Positions 14,063 through 23,500 of a DNA stretch of 26,087 bases are shown here, in pieces. This stretch comes from Bacteroidales bacterium (lineage in GTDB: Bacteria > Bacteroidota > Bacteroidia > Bacteroidales > UBA932): the NCBI GenBank assembly GCA_017631875.1, contig JAGBSL010000016.1, positions 1 to 26,087 on the forward strand, read 5' to 3'. The notes below the pieces were generated by a model. That model saw only the letters and a list, made by a program, of their open reading frames with translations. It did not search any database and was not told the DNA's origin. Numbering within the stretch: position 1 is the first letter of the stretch; each line of letters starts with the position of its first letter. A program made the translations under genes and the position numbers.

Positions 14063-15940
14063 TTAGTTGGCTTTTGTCAAGGTGACTTTCATCGTATTGA
14101 AGTCGATTCTTACAACATAGTTTCCGCTTTCTGTGTATCCGAGATTGAACGGAGTCACCTGGTTGTCGCCTGTCGCGTCCTTCAGGCCGATCCTGATGTC
14201 GTCATGGGTGGAGTCGCTGTACATGCAGTGCTCGCTGCCCCAATCCTCGATACCCTTGTAGATCTTGAATCCTCTTGCATAGGAAGAGTCACCAACATTG
14301 AGGTTTATGGTTGCCTCATATACGTTCTCAGCAATGCTTGGAACAGGAATCCAGTCAACCCAGTCGGTATAATCTGCGAATGCTGCTCCGTAAAGGTATG
14401 CATAAGTCACTTCAGGCTCTGGTTCTGGAGTTGGTGTACCACCTGCTGGAGTCAGAGTGAGGGTCATTGTAGTGAAGTCAACAAGGATTGTATAAACACC
14501 TGACTGGAAACCTGCGAGCGCTGGATAGAACTGAGGAGCATCAGGGTAAGAAGCAAGCTCCCATCCACGATAGTCTGTATGTTCCCAATCTTCCTTAGGG
14601 CCCCACTGACCGCTCCAGTCTGCATTTTCAAAGAATTTGATACCATGTCCCTTAGGGTCGTCCGGACCATTGTCGAGATTCATCTGGACGTTCTCCTTCT
14701 GGAATTTACCGTCAGCTATCATGTCAAGCTGCTCAAGCACCCATCCGTTGAAACCGCCACTCATGTAGAGAGTTGCAGGGTACTGGGACTCGACTACAGG
14801 GTCAGCCTCAGTAAGGGTGAGAGTAACCTTCATGGTATTGAGGTCGAGACGTACAGTATACTTGCCATCCTTGAAATCAGGGTCAGAATCCTTAGGAACG
14901 AATCTGATGTCTTCGCCGCTCACTGCTGCCTTTACAGTCCAGTAATCGCCTGCAGCATCATCTCTCTGATACTCGGTCCAGTCTTCGTTATCGAACTTGA
15001 ATGAACTGTTCTTGTAGATATGGATATTGTGGCCCTCGAAGATGTTCTTCTCGATCTCGCTGAGTTTCAGCTCATCAACCATCTCCCAGTTCTTGTCAAG
15101 TCCTTCTCCGAATACGTAGAAAGGCTTGCTTGGCTCGAATACGTCAGCGGTCTTTGTCAAAGTAAGCTTGAGCGTATTGAGGTCAACCTTGATTGTGTAG
15201 ACACCGCTTGTGTATTCATACTGAAGAGGGTAGAACTGTGAGTCACCGTCGTTCTCGGAAGCGAACACCTTGATGTCTCCGAAAGCTGCACCTTCAGTGT
15301 TGTCCTGGCCATAGAATGGATATGGTTCTTCAGACACGAAGAACTTGAATCCCTTTCCGTCTTCAGGCTTTCCGAACAGGAGAGTCACATCAGATGCCTC
15401 ATAGACACCATTCGCACCCTTTGCCATGACAGTTGCCGTGTCCCATCCGCCAGGACATGCACCGCCCTTCATGTAAAGAGCCTCGGGGAAAACAACCTCA
15501 GCTGCTGGAAGACCTGCTGTGAATGCCTTCTGGGCAGATGTCTTGGTTTCATTGCCGGCAGTAGCGGTCACGATGGCAATCATGTCTACTGTACCGCCGC
15601 TCTGACATCCCATATCATTGAGGAGATTTGTGTATTCATCTCCTTCGATCTTGTGTGAAAGGCCTTCAGTCTCGAATGGAACTCCTGCATCAAACAGATC
15701 GCTTCCCGCCTTTCCTACATAGAGTGTGTAGTCGACGTCAAGCTTCGAGTTCTCGATTGTACCTGATGTCCATGTGAATGAAATGGAACCTTCACTGGCT
15801 GTAGCCGTCAGCTCAGGAGCGCTGAGCACGTCAGTTGTCGGGGTGTTACCCTGCTGGTCGTCTACCGGATCCTGAGGGGTACATCCGGCTGCCGTTGCAA
15901 CTATTGCTGCGGCAGCGAATAATTTGAAAAATCTTTTCAT
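14063..15940 (-). CDS. SusE/SusF-like outer-membrane glycan-binding lipoprotein with four binding modules
   Basis: 625 residues from the ATG at 15940. The ATG at 15979 is rejected because a TATATTTG promoter box lies between the two. MKRFFKLFAAAAIVATAAGC is a lipoprotein signal with Cys20, followed by an acidic stretch (TPQDPVDD) consistent with surface export. Residues about 38-145 form a SusE-type N-terminal beta-sandwich (LSAPELTATASEGSISFTW). Four modules follow at about 150-265, 270-378, 385-500 and 510-625, each closing with a version of SGVYTIKVDLNTLKLTLT. A Pro-Glu linker (TPTPEPEPE) precedes the last. SusE has two and SusF three such modules, so four is long. Divergent placement next to the mannan operon suggests it binds the same glycan. 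Confidence 0.88.
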   Translation of the reverse strand: MKRFFKLFAAAAIVATAAGCTPQDPVDDQQGNTPTTDVLSAPELTATASEGSISFTWTSGTIENSKLDVDYTLYVGKAGSDLFDAGVPFETEGLSHKIEGDEYTNLLNDMGCQSGGTVDMIAIVTATAGNETKTSAQKAFTAGLPAAEVVFPEALYMKGGACPGGWDTATVMAKGANGVYEASDVTLLFGKPEDGKGFKFFVSEEPYPFYGQDNTEGAAFGDIKVFASENDGDSQFYPLQYEYTSGVYTIKVDLNTLKLTLTKTADVFEPSKPFYVFGEGLDKNWEMVDELKLSEIEKNIFEGHNIHIYKNSSFKFDNEDWTEYQRDDAAGDYWTVKAAVSGEDIRFVPKDSDPDFKDGKYTVRLDLNTMKVTLTLTEADPVVESQYPATLYMSGGFNGWVLEQLDMIADGKFQKENVQMNLDNGPDDPKGHGIKFFENADWSGQWGPKEDWEHTDYRGWELASYPDAPQFYPALAGFQSGVYTILVDFTTMTLTLTPAGGTPTPEPEPEVTYAYLYGAAFADYTDWVDWIPVPSIAENVYEATINLNVGDSSYARGFKIYKGIEDWGSEHCMYSDSTHDDIRIGLKDATGDNQVTPFNLGYTESGNYVVRIDFNTMKVTLTKAN

Positions 15941-16183
15941 GACAAAATCGGTTTTCACAAATATAAAATAGAAAAGCATTGGTTGTCCGTATTCGTCATG
16001 ATGGTATCAAATGTTGATTAGATAGTATTATTGTGCGTTGCTTCCGTTCGTAATTTGCTCATATTCTGTATAAAATGTAATAAGAGTGGTATTATCTAAT
16101 ACAATAGTGATACTATCAAATCTATTCCATGCTTTATGTCAATGTAATTCATAATTTTGTTAGGACTAGACTGACCACAAACT
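15941..16183. promoter_or_regulatory. Divergent regulatory region of the polysaccharide locus with repeated operator-like sites
   Basis: This is the longest gap between genes in the locus, and AT-rich. TGATGGTATCAAATG (15999-16013) and TGATACTATCAAATC (16108-16122) are direct repeats sharing 12 of 15 bases. AGATAGTATTATTG (16020-16033) is close to an inverted copy of CAATAGTGATACTATC (16102-16117), and GTGGTATTATC (16086-16096) is a further partial copy. A -7-like box TAATTTTG (16152-16159) precedes the AraC gene by 24 nt. These fit paired half-sites for an AraC-type regulator acting on both directions. Confidence 0.55.
15958..15965 (-). promoter_or_regulatory. -7 box of the SusE/F-like gene
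   Basis: TATATTTG on the minus strand fits TAnnTTTG and lies 17 nt before the chosen ATG. No -33 match was seen, consistent with a promoter that needs an activator. Confidence 0.5.
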
Positions 16184-17065
16184 ATGACAAGCTACAATGT
16201 AATCATGGAGTCCCCACCTCTTTCGCGAGATGACCTGTTTGTCATATTCGAAAGATGGAAGACCGGTTTCGATTTCCCGGTACATGCTCACCCGGAATAT
16301 GAAATCAATTTCATAGCAGGCGCAGAGGGTGCCGTGAGGGTTGTCGGCGACAGTGTGGAGGAGATATCCGATATGGAACTCGTGCTGATTACCGGAAGCA
16401 ACCTTTATCATACCTGGAAAAACGGAAACATCAAGGAGGGTGCGGGCATATATGAAGTAACCATACAGTTCTCACCGGATCTACTGATGTATGGCGGACT
16501 TCTGGACAAGACTCATTTCGCCTTTATCAGAAAGATGTTCCAGGAAGGCCATAACGGGATTGCATTTTCAGAGCAGGTCGTGCGCAAATGCGGGGCCATC
16601 ATCCAGCAGATGCTTGCCGAGAAGGACCGCTTTGATTCGTTTCTGCACTTCCTTTCCATGCTGAATGTCATGGCTCATGACAGCGACTACAGAGTGCTGG
16701 CCAATCCGAAGTTCAGCTCATTCCACGATACGTTCGATAGCAGGACCCTGAACGAACTGATGGAGTTCCTCAATAAGAATTACCACAGGAAAATCACCCT
16801 GGAGGAGGCTGCGGCGGTTGTGAACATGAGTGTCCCGTCTTTTGTCAGGTTCATACGCGCAAGGACAGGCTTCAGTTTCGTGAACTGCCTCAATAACATC
16901 AGGGTAGGATGCGCAGCCAGGATGCTGGTGGATGAACCGTTGGAGACGATTTCCTCTATTGCGTATAGATGCGGATTCCGCAATCTTTCCAATTTCAATA
17001 GGATCTTCAAGGCAAAGAAGGGCCTGACCCCTAAGGAATTCAGAAGTTATTACAAGAAAAACTAG
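16184..17065 (+). CDS. AraC-family transcriptional regulator of the mannan locus
   Basis: 293 residues. The N-terminal cupin-like sensor spans about 20-105 (FPVHAHPEYEINFIAGAEG... VLITGSNLYHTW, with His residues of the sugar-binding type). The C-terminal double helix-turn-helix spans about 190-290 (ITLEEAAAVVNMSVPSFVRFIRARTGFSF and ETISSIAYRCGFRNLSNFNRIFKAKKGLTPKEFR), typical of AraC/XylS activators. It is the first gene of the operon, 7 nt before the first GH26, so it may control its own transcript. There is no signal peptide or transmembrane segment, so it should sense an imported sugar in the cytoplasm, unlike hybrid two-component or SusR-type regulators of many such loci. An alternative start at Met8 is possible. 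Confidence 0.93.
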   Translation: MTSYNVIMESPPLSRDDLFVIFERWKTGFDFPVHAHPEYEINFIAGAEGAVRVVGDSVEEISDMELVLITGSNLYHTWKNGNIKEGAGIYEVTIQFSPDLLMYGGLLDKTHFAFIRKMFQEGHNGIAFSEQVVRKCGAIIQQMLAEKDRFDSFLHFLSMLNVMAHDSDYRVLANPKFSSFHDTFDSRTLNELMEFLNKNYHRKITLEEAAAVVNMSVPSFVRFIRARTGFSFVNCLNNIRVGCAARMLVDEPLETISSIAYRCGFRNLSNFNRIFKAKKGLTPKEFRSYYKKN

Positions 17066-17072
17066 ATAAGAT

Positions 17073-18152
17073 ATGAGAAAGCTGTTTGTTCTCCTGCTGG
17101 CGGCTGTCGCGATGGCGGGATGTGTGAAAAACGGACCATGTGATCCTCAGGCTGAGCCTCGGGTCAGAGACCTGTATGCCAGGTTGGAGCGCTTGAAGGA
17201 CAAGGGAGTGATGATCGGACATCAGGACGACCTGATGTACGGCCATGCTTGGGAATACGAGAAAGGCAGATCCGACATCAAGGAGGTCTGCGGATCTTAC
17301 CCGGCTGTCATGGGTTGGGATCTCGGAGGTCTGGAAATGGATGACACCTGCAATCTGGATGGAGTGCCGTTTAACAAGATGAGGGAAGCGGTGGTCTTCG
17401 CGGACTCGATGGGCTGCGTGATCACATTCTCTTGGCATATGCGCAATCCTGTTACAGGAGGCTCTTCATGGGACCTCACGGGAGGAAATGTCGTAAGGGA
17501 AGTGCTGCCGGGAGGAAGCTGTCACGAATTGTACAAGGAGTGGACAGACAAATGCATCGCTTTCCTGAAGTCGCTCAAGGATGCGGACGGCAACCTCATT
17601 CCGGTCGTATACCGCCCTTACCATGAGAATACGGGAGGTGCATTCTGGTGGGGCGCACTCTCATGCGAGCCGGAGGATTATAAGAGCCTCTGGAAATGGA
17701 CGGTCGAATATATGCATGCCTCGGGAGTCCATAACCTTTTATACGCATACTCAACAGACATATTCTGGAGCGAGGAACAGTATATGCTCCGTTACCCGGG
17801 AGACGAGTGGGTCGACATCATGGGCTGGGACGCGTACCACAGGCCTCAGGAATGGGATTTCCTTAAGGGAATGGCCGATATGGCAAAGACCGTCAGTACC
17901 CTTGCGGAAAGACATCATAAGCTTGCTGCCTTTACTGAAACGGGACTGGAGTCAGTTTATATGAATGATTGGTGGACCAGCTATCTTCTCCCGTCAGTGA
18001 GAGGTTATGGCCTGAGCTGGGTGCTTGTCTGGAGAAATTCTCAGAATATGGAGAGCCACTTCTTTGCACCATACAGCGGCCATGCTTCAGAAGACGACTT
18101 CAGAAAGATGGTCGATGAAGAAGATATTTTAACTGTCGACGATATAAAATAA
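17073..18152 (+). CDS. GH26 beta-mannanase lipoprotein (first copy)
   Basis: 359 residues. MRKLFVLLLAAVAMAGC is a lipoprotein signal with Cys17. The rest is one GH26 (beta/alpha)8 domain: MIGHQDD at 47-53, GWDLGGLE, FSWHMRNP at 119-126, acid/base Glu185 in RPYHENTGGAFWWG, VDIMGWDAYHRP, and nucleophile Glu289 in AFTETGLE. GH26 enzymes cleave beta-1,4-mannosidic bonds as endo-mannanases or mannobiohydrolases with retention. No binding module is attached. It is membrane anchored, on the surface or facing the periplasm; the residues after Cys17 (VKNGPCD) are not clearly acidic, so periplasmic placement is possible. It shares its fold and layout with the next gene but is clearly divergent. Confidence 0.95.
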   Translation: MRKLFVLLLAAVAMAGCVKNGPCDPQAEPRVRDLYARLERLKDKGVMIGHQDDLMYGHAWEYEKGRSDIKEVCGSYPAVMGWDLGGLEMDDTCNLDGVPFNKMREAVVFADSMGCVITFSWHMRNPVTGGSSWDLTGGNVVREVLPGGSCHELYKEWTDKCIAFLKSLKDADGNLIPVVYRPYHENTGGAFWWGALSCEPEDYKSLWKWTVEYMHASGVHNLLYAYSTDIFWSEEQYMLRYPGDEWVDIMGWDAYHRPQEWDFLKGMADMAKTVSTLAERHHKLAAFTETGLESVYMNDWWTSYLLPSVRGYGLSWVLVWRNSQNMESHFFAPYSGHASEDDFRKMVDEEDILTVDDIK

Positions 18153-18160
18153 TATTCGTT

Positions 18161-19285
18161 ATGAGAAGAATCTGTTTTTCTCTGATGCCACTCCTGATGC
18201 TCCTGTGTGGCTGCAAGGAGGATGTGTATAACCCATATCCACCGGTTGAACCGGAACCGGTGACTTATACGGATCCGAACATGACTGAGCAGACAAGGAA
18301 TCTGCTGGAGAATATGAGCAGGCTTTCGAATGAGGGCAAGACCATGTTCGGTCATCAGTGTTCGACCCTTTATGGAATAGGATGGTCGGCAGAAGCGGGA
18401 CGCTCGGACATAAAGGACATATGCGGAGATTACCCGGCTGTCGTGGGGTGGGATCTTGCCGAGATAGAGCTTGGTCACGATGTCAACATCGACGGCGACA
18501 GTTTTGCCGCAATCAGGGAGCTCATAAAGGAGTCGTATGCCAGAGGAGGCATCACTACGCTAAGCTGGCATGCCACAAATCCAGTCACTGACGGTACATC
18601 CTGGGATGTTACAGAGGCTGTGTATAGAATCATTCCTGGAGGAGACCTCAATACCAAGTTCTGCGGCTATCTTGACAAGGTTGCGGAGTTCATCGGCAGC
18701 CTGAAGGTGGGAAATGAGATGGTTCCTGTCCTCTTCCGTCCGTGGCATGAGCATTCCGGCAGCGGCTTCTGGTGGGGTAACGGCAACTGTACGCCGGAGC
18801 AGTTTGTCGCACTCTGGAAATTTACCGTAGAGTATCTCAGGGATACTAAAGGGCTGCATAACATCCTGTATGTGTTCAGTACCGATATCGTTTCGTCGCA
18901 GAGTGCATATCTGAATTTCTGGCCAGGAAGCGAGTGGGTGGATGTGTTGGGAATAGATGCTTATGAAAGACCGGGCTGGACCTTACCGGAAAACGGCATC
19001 AGGCTGATGCGTCTGCTCAACCATATCTCTTATCAGAAGAACAAGCCTTTTGCGTTCACCGAGACTGGTCTGGAGTGCAATGACAGTCAGCCTCAGTGGT
19101 GGACGAATAATCTTGCGGCTTCGTTTGCAGGACTGGCTCCGGCTTATGTACTCGTGTGGAGGAATCAGTCGCTGAATCATTATTACGGTCCGTATCCGGG
19201 CTGTGTCTCGGAGGATGATTTCAAGAACTTTGTCGGTGCCGACAACATTCTGTTGGAGAGCGAAATAACAGGAATATATGAATAA
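18161..19285 (+). CDS. GH26 beta-mannanase lipoprotein (second copy)
   Basis: 374 residues. MRRICFSLMPLLMLLCGC is a lipoprotein signal with Cys18, and KEDVYNPYPPVEPEPV after it looks like an acidic surface-export tether and linker. The GH26 domain has MFGHQ at 62-66, GWDLAEIE, LSWHATNP, acid/base Glu197 in RPWHEHSGSGFWWG, GIDAYERP, and nucleophile Glu301 in AFTETGLE. The paired first copy suggests division of labour, for example a surface endo-mannanase (this one, by its acidic tether) and a periplasmic mannobiose-releasing enzyme; that split is inference. The gene starts 8 nt after the first GH26 and overlaps the GH37 gene by 8 bp. Confidence 0.95.
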   Translation: MRRICFSLMPLLMLLCGCKEDVYNPYPPVEPEPVTYTDPNMTEQTRNLLENMSRLSNEGKTMFGHQCSTLYGIGWSAEAGRSDIKDICGDYPAVVGWDLAEIELGHDVNIDGDSFAAIRELIKESYARGGITTLSWHATNPVTDGTSWDVTEAVYRIIPGGDLNTKFCGYLDKVAEFIGSLKVGNEMVPVLFRPWHEHSGSGFWWGNGNCTPEQFVALWKFTVEYLRDTKGLHNILYVFSTDIVSSQSAYLNFWPGSEWVDVLGIDAYERPGWTLPENGIRLMRLLNHISYQKNKPFAFTETGLECNDSQPQWWTNNLAASFAGLAPAYVLVWRNQSLNHYYGPYPGCVSEDDFKNFVGADNILLESEITGIYE

Positions 19286-20567
19286 GGTACCGTTTATATT
19301 GCTGGTTTTTATGGCCTTGGGATGTTCCCGTGTGGATGAGGTGAGGGAATATATCTCGTCTTCATGGGACAGTACCGTCCGATACAATCCGGAGGATGAC
19401 GGTACGCTGCTTGGTCTGCCGTCCAGATATACTGTCCCATGTCCGGAAGGCACTTTCCAGGAAATGTACTACTGGGATACCTTCTTTACCAATGAAGGGC
19501 TTCTGAAGGACGGCAGGACGGATCTGGCTTTGGGTAACGTAGAGAATGTCATGTATCTGGTCGAAAAGCATGGATACATGCCTAATGGCAGCAGGACATG
19601 GTATCTCAACCGCTCGCAGCCTCCATATCTTGCATGGATGGTGGAGTCTGTCTTTGAAGCAACCCATGATACACTCTGGCTTTCACGTGCCTATGACGTT
19701 ATAGATAAGGAGTATTCGTTCTGGGTTACTGAAAGGATTACCCCGGTGGGATTGTCTTCATATTCATCTTCTGCTGATGATGCTTTGGCAGAGGAATTCG
19801 TCCAGACGGCCTCGCAGAGGCTCAGACATGATTTTCCATCAGAATGCTCTACCCATGAGGAGTTGTTGCGCATGGGCAGACATTTCGCAGCTGAAGCTGA
19901 GTCGGGATGGGATTTCAATCCTCGTTTCCTCAGACGCTGTGAGGACTTCTGTCCTGTGGACCTGAATGCAAATCTCTACCATTATGAGAGGCTGATGGAA
20001 AGGTTTTCCGAGACCCTTGGCAAAGGTGATGAGCATATATGGGCTTCGCGTGCAAGTCACAGAAAACAGCTCATGGAGGAATTCATGAAGGGTGCCGACG
20101 GCTTCTTCTATGATTATGACTACGTTTCGGGTCAGAGGAGTCCTGTGGTTTCTGCTGCAGTATTCAACCTGCTTGCGGCCGGAGCGCTTGACGCATCGGA
20201 TGCGGAGCACGTAGCCCAGGCTGCGCTGGCCCAGCTGGAGTGCAGGCATGGGCTGGCGATGTGCGCAAAAGGGGAGTACGGGCATGACTATCAGTGGAGC
20301 TGGCCATATGGCTGGGCTCCGGGAGCATATATGGCTGTGCGTGGCCTTGAAAACTATGGGTATCACTCTGATGCCGCACGTCTCGCTGAAAAATATGTAG
20401 GTTCCATCTGCCGCATATACAGCCGCACAGGCACATTGTGGGAGAAATATGATGTGACCGATATCTTCGCAAACGTGGATGCGGAGTATGAGACTCCTCA
20501 GATGTTGGGATGGAGTGCGGGCACATGGTTGTATCTTGTTGATTATCTTGAAAAGCAAAAACTATGA
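19278..20567 (+). CDS. GH37 (trehalase-family) lipoprotein, substrate uncertain
   Basis: 429 residues, shorter than usual trehalases (about 500-550). MNKVPFILLVFMALGC gives a lipoprotein Cys16. Family signatures appear in altered form: CPEGTFQEMYYWDTFF at 55-70 (usual PGGRF.E.YYWDSYF), MPNGSRTWYLNRSQPP at 101-116, ESGWDFNPRF with the candidate acid Asp212, QWSWPYGWAPGAYM at 339-352 (usual QWD.PNGWAP), LWEKYDVT, and AEYETPQMLGWS with candidate base Glu403 at the usual spacing from Trp412. The catalytic pair therefore seems kept. Trehalase activity is the default reading, but its place between GH26 enzymes and SusC suggests another substrate, such as a sugar side chain of the target glycan. Confidence 0.82.
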   Translation: MNKVPFILLVFMALGCSRVDEVREYISSSWDSTVRYNPEDDGTLLGLPSRYTVPCPEGTFQEMYYWDTFFTNEGLLKDGRTDLALGNVENVMYLVEKHGYMPNGSRTWYLNRSQPPYLAWMVESVFEATHDTLWLSRAYDVIDKEYSFWVTERITPVGLSSYSSSADDALAEEFVQTASQRLRHDFPSECSTHEELLRMGRHFAAEAESGWDFNPRFLRRCEDFCPVDLNANLYHYERLMERFSETLGKGDEHIWASRASHRKQLMEEFMKGADGFFYDYDYVSGQRSPVVSAAVFNLLAAGALDASDAEHVAQAALAQLECRHGLAMCAKGEYGHDYQWSWPYGWAPGAYMAVRGLENYGYHSDAARLAEKYVGSICRIYSRTGTLWEKYDVTDIFANVDAEYETPQMLGWSAGTWLYLVDYLEKQKL

Positions 20568-23500
20568 GAAGGCTGATTGCTATTACCTTGTCTCTTGTTG
20601 CCTTGCTGTCATCAGCGGTGACGGTTTCGGCGCAGCGAAGTGTCTCAGGAACAGTGGTTTCCGGTCAGGAACCTGTGATAGGAGCACTTGTGTATTTACA
20701 GGGGACACAGTCCGGTACAGTTACCGATGCCGACGGACATTTTGTCATTACGGCATCTGACGGCGCGGTCCTTTGTGTGGAATGTCTCGGCTACAAGACA
20801 CGAAAAGTGACTGTGGAAAAGGACATCATGGATTATTATATCGAGCTGGAGGTTGACAGTCAGATGCTCGAAGATGTTGTCGTGGTCGGCTACGGCAGCA
20901 TGAAGAAGAGTGACCTGACCGGTTCCGTCGCTTCCGTGAAGATGGATGCGCTGCAGGACAGGAGCAGCAATTCCGTCGAAGGACTTCTTCAGGGAAGGGC
21001 TGCCGGACTTCAGGTGCTCAACACCTCGCAGGATCCGGGCGCCGGTTCCATCATACGCATCCGCGGAAACAGTTCCCTTAACGGTTCTAATACCCCTCTT
21101 ATCGTAGTGGACGGATTCCCTCTCGGCGAGGCAGGTAATCTGTCGCAGATCAATCCAGCAGACATCGCTTCGATTGAGATATTGAAGGATGCTTCGGCAG
21201 CGGCCATCTACGGTTCGCGTGGTGCCAACGGCGTTATCCTTGTCCAAACCAAGAGGGCGGAGAAAGGCAAGACCAGCGTCAGCGTGAAGCATCAGACCAC
21301 AGTCGGTCATTTCACCGAGCCGCTCAATATATGGAGAGACCCTCTTCTAATGGCCCAGATCTCGAATGAGGAGCTGGTGAATGCCGGTCTTTCGCCAATA
21401 TATATCGGAGCATACTCCAACGGTGTTTACTATCCATCGCTGCTTGAGATCGAAGAAGGAAAATGGAGCAACACAGACTGGTCTAAGGTGGCTCTCCGTA
21501 CCCCGGTAGTCAACAATACGTCGGCTTCTGTGGCATATTCGACCGACAAGGTCGCCATGAACCTCAGTCTCAACTATTTCGACGATCAGGGAGTCTACAT
21601 CAAGGACAGCTTCAACAAGACCAATGTAAACTTCAATTCGGTATATCACCTTTCAAAGGCCGTGACCATCCAGGCCTCGTCCATCCTGTCTTTCCATGGC
21701 AGGAATGCCAACAATACTCTGGCATACGGACGTAATCCTCTGTGGCCTGTTTATGATAAGAACGGGGAGTATTTCCTCACTTCTGAGACAGACTTCGGCC
21801 ATCCTCTGGTCACTACCGACAATGTCAAGAACTATACTGACGGAAAGGATTTCATTACTTCTCTTGCTGTCGAGGCAGAACTCATCAAGGGTCTGAAACT
21901 CAGGTCTCAGCTGAATTACAGCTATCTTACAAGCATCCAGGACGTCTACTATGCTTCCAATACCTCGCAGGATGCATACGACCTCAAAGGACAGGCGCAG
22001 ATGAACACCTGGTCTTCTCAGGATATCCTTTCTGAGACCTATCTCACCTATTCGGGAACGTCTGGAAAACACAATTATTCGGCGATGGTCGGACACTCCT
22101 TCGACAAGGCAAATGCCAGAGGACTTTATACGACAGCATACGGTTTCGTCAACGATTCGCTTCAGAACGAAGACATGAGCGCGGGTGATCCGGAGAAGAA
22201 CTACATCTCCAACTCATATTCCGACAGCAGGATGTTGTCATTCTATGGACGTGCGAACTATGCATACGATGACAGATATCTCCTTACGGTGACCATGCGC
22301 GCCGACGGTTCTTCGAAGTTCGGCGCCCACAGCAAGTGGGGCTACTTCCCGTCTGCCGCTGTCAGCTGGAAGCTTCATAACGAAGAGTGGATGAAGGGAA
22401 ATCCTGTATTTGAGGAATTCAAGCTCAGGGCCAGCTTCGGAGTATCCGGCAACCAGGGAATATCTCCATATCAGACCCTTAATCGTTTCGGAACGGAGAA
22501 GTACTGGTCTGACGGTAAGTGGCAGACTGCTGTAGGTCCGGGTTATGAGGTGGGCCGTGAAGGCGCAAATGACAGATATGTCCTTTGGGGCGGAATCTCC
22601 AACCCTGAGCTCAAGTGGGAGACCACCAATCAGTTCAATGTCGGAGCGGACATCACATTCAAGGGAAACGGACCGAGAATCACAATAGATTATTATGAGA
22701 AGTACACCACCGATCTTCTCAGGGAAAAGTTCCTCCCGCTTTCCAGCGGATATGACAAGATGTGGGTCAATGACGGAAGTATCCTCAATAGAGGATTTGA
22801 GGTAACAGTCGATGCCAATATCGTGAACAGGAGGGATTTCTCGCTGTCCGGCACTCTGATCTTCTCATTGAACAGAAACACAGTGACAGGACTCGGAAAC
22901 GCAGTTTCAAGCGGCTTGAACATAGATCCTGCAACAGGAATGCAGTATGAGTTCTGCGGTTCCTCACTGGATACGTTCAGTGCGACACCTTGTATTTATG
23001 CCGTTGGTTATCCGATGTATTCGTTCTACGGCTACAGGGTGGACGGCATTATTCAGAAAGGCGAGGATCCTGGCTTCATGAGCAATGACGGCAAGGACAT
23101 GCCTGGTGAGCTTAAGTATGTGGACCTTAATGGCGACTATGCTATCGATGAGCGTGACAGATGTGTCATCGGTGATCCGAATCCGGACTTTACGGCCAGC
23201 CTTAACCTCAGCATGAGATGGAAGGGCTTTGATGCTTCCATTTTCCTGAATGGAGTATATGGCAACGATATCATCTATAACGGATATACTTACGACCCGA
23301 GAGTGAAGATCAAGAGATGGACAATCGACAACCCGACCGACAAGTATCCAAGTCTGAACTCTACCAGAAGCTATCTGTTCTCGGATTACTTCATCCAGGA
23401 CGGATCGTATCTGCGTATCCAAAACCTCTCTCTGGGCTATACCTTCAATTTCAAGCAGATCTTGAACAGTGTCAGGGTGTTTGCAGATGTGGATAACCTG

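Noticed and set aside
15941..15979. ATG at 15979 as start of the SusE/F-like gene
   Set aside because: The lipoprotein signal begins at 15940 and a -7 box lies between them.
20479..20760. Small plus-strand frame spanning the GH37/susC junction
   Set aside because: It overlaps the ends of two well-supported genes in another frame and has no start-site or family support.
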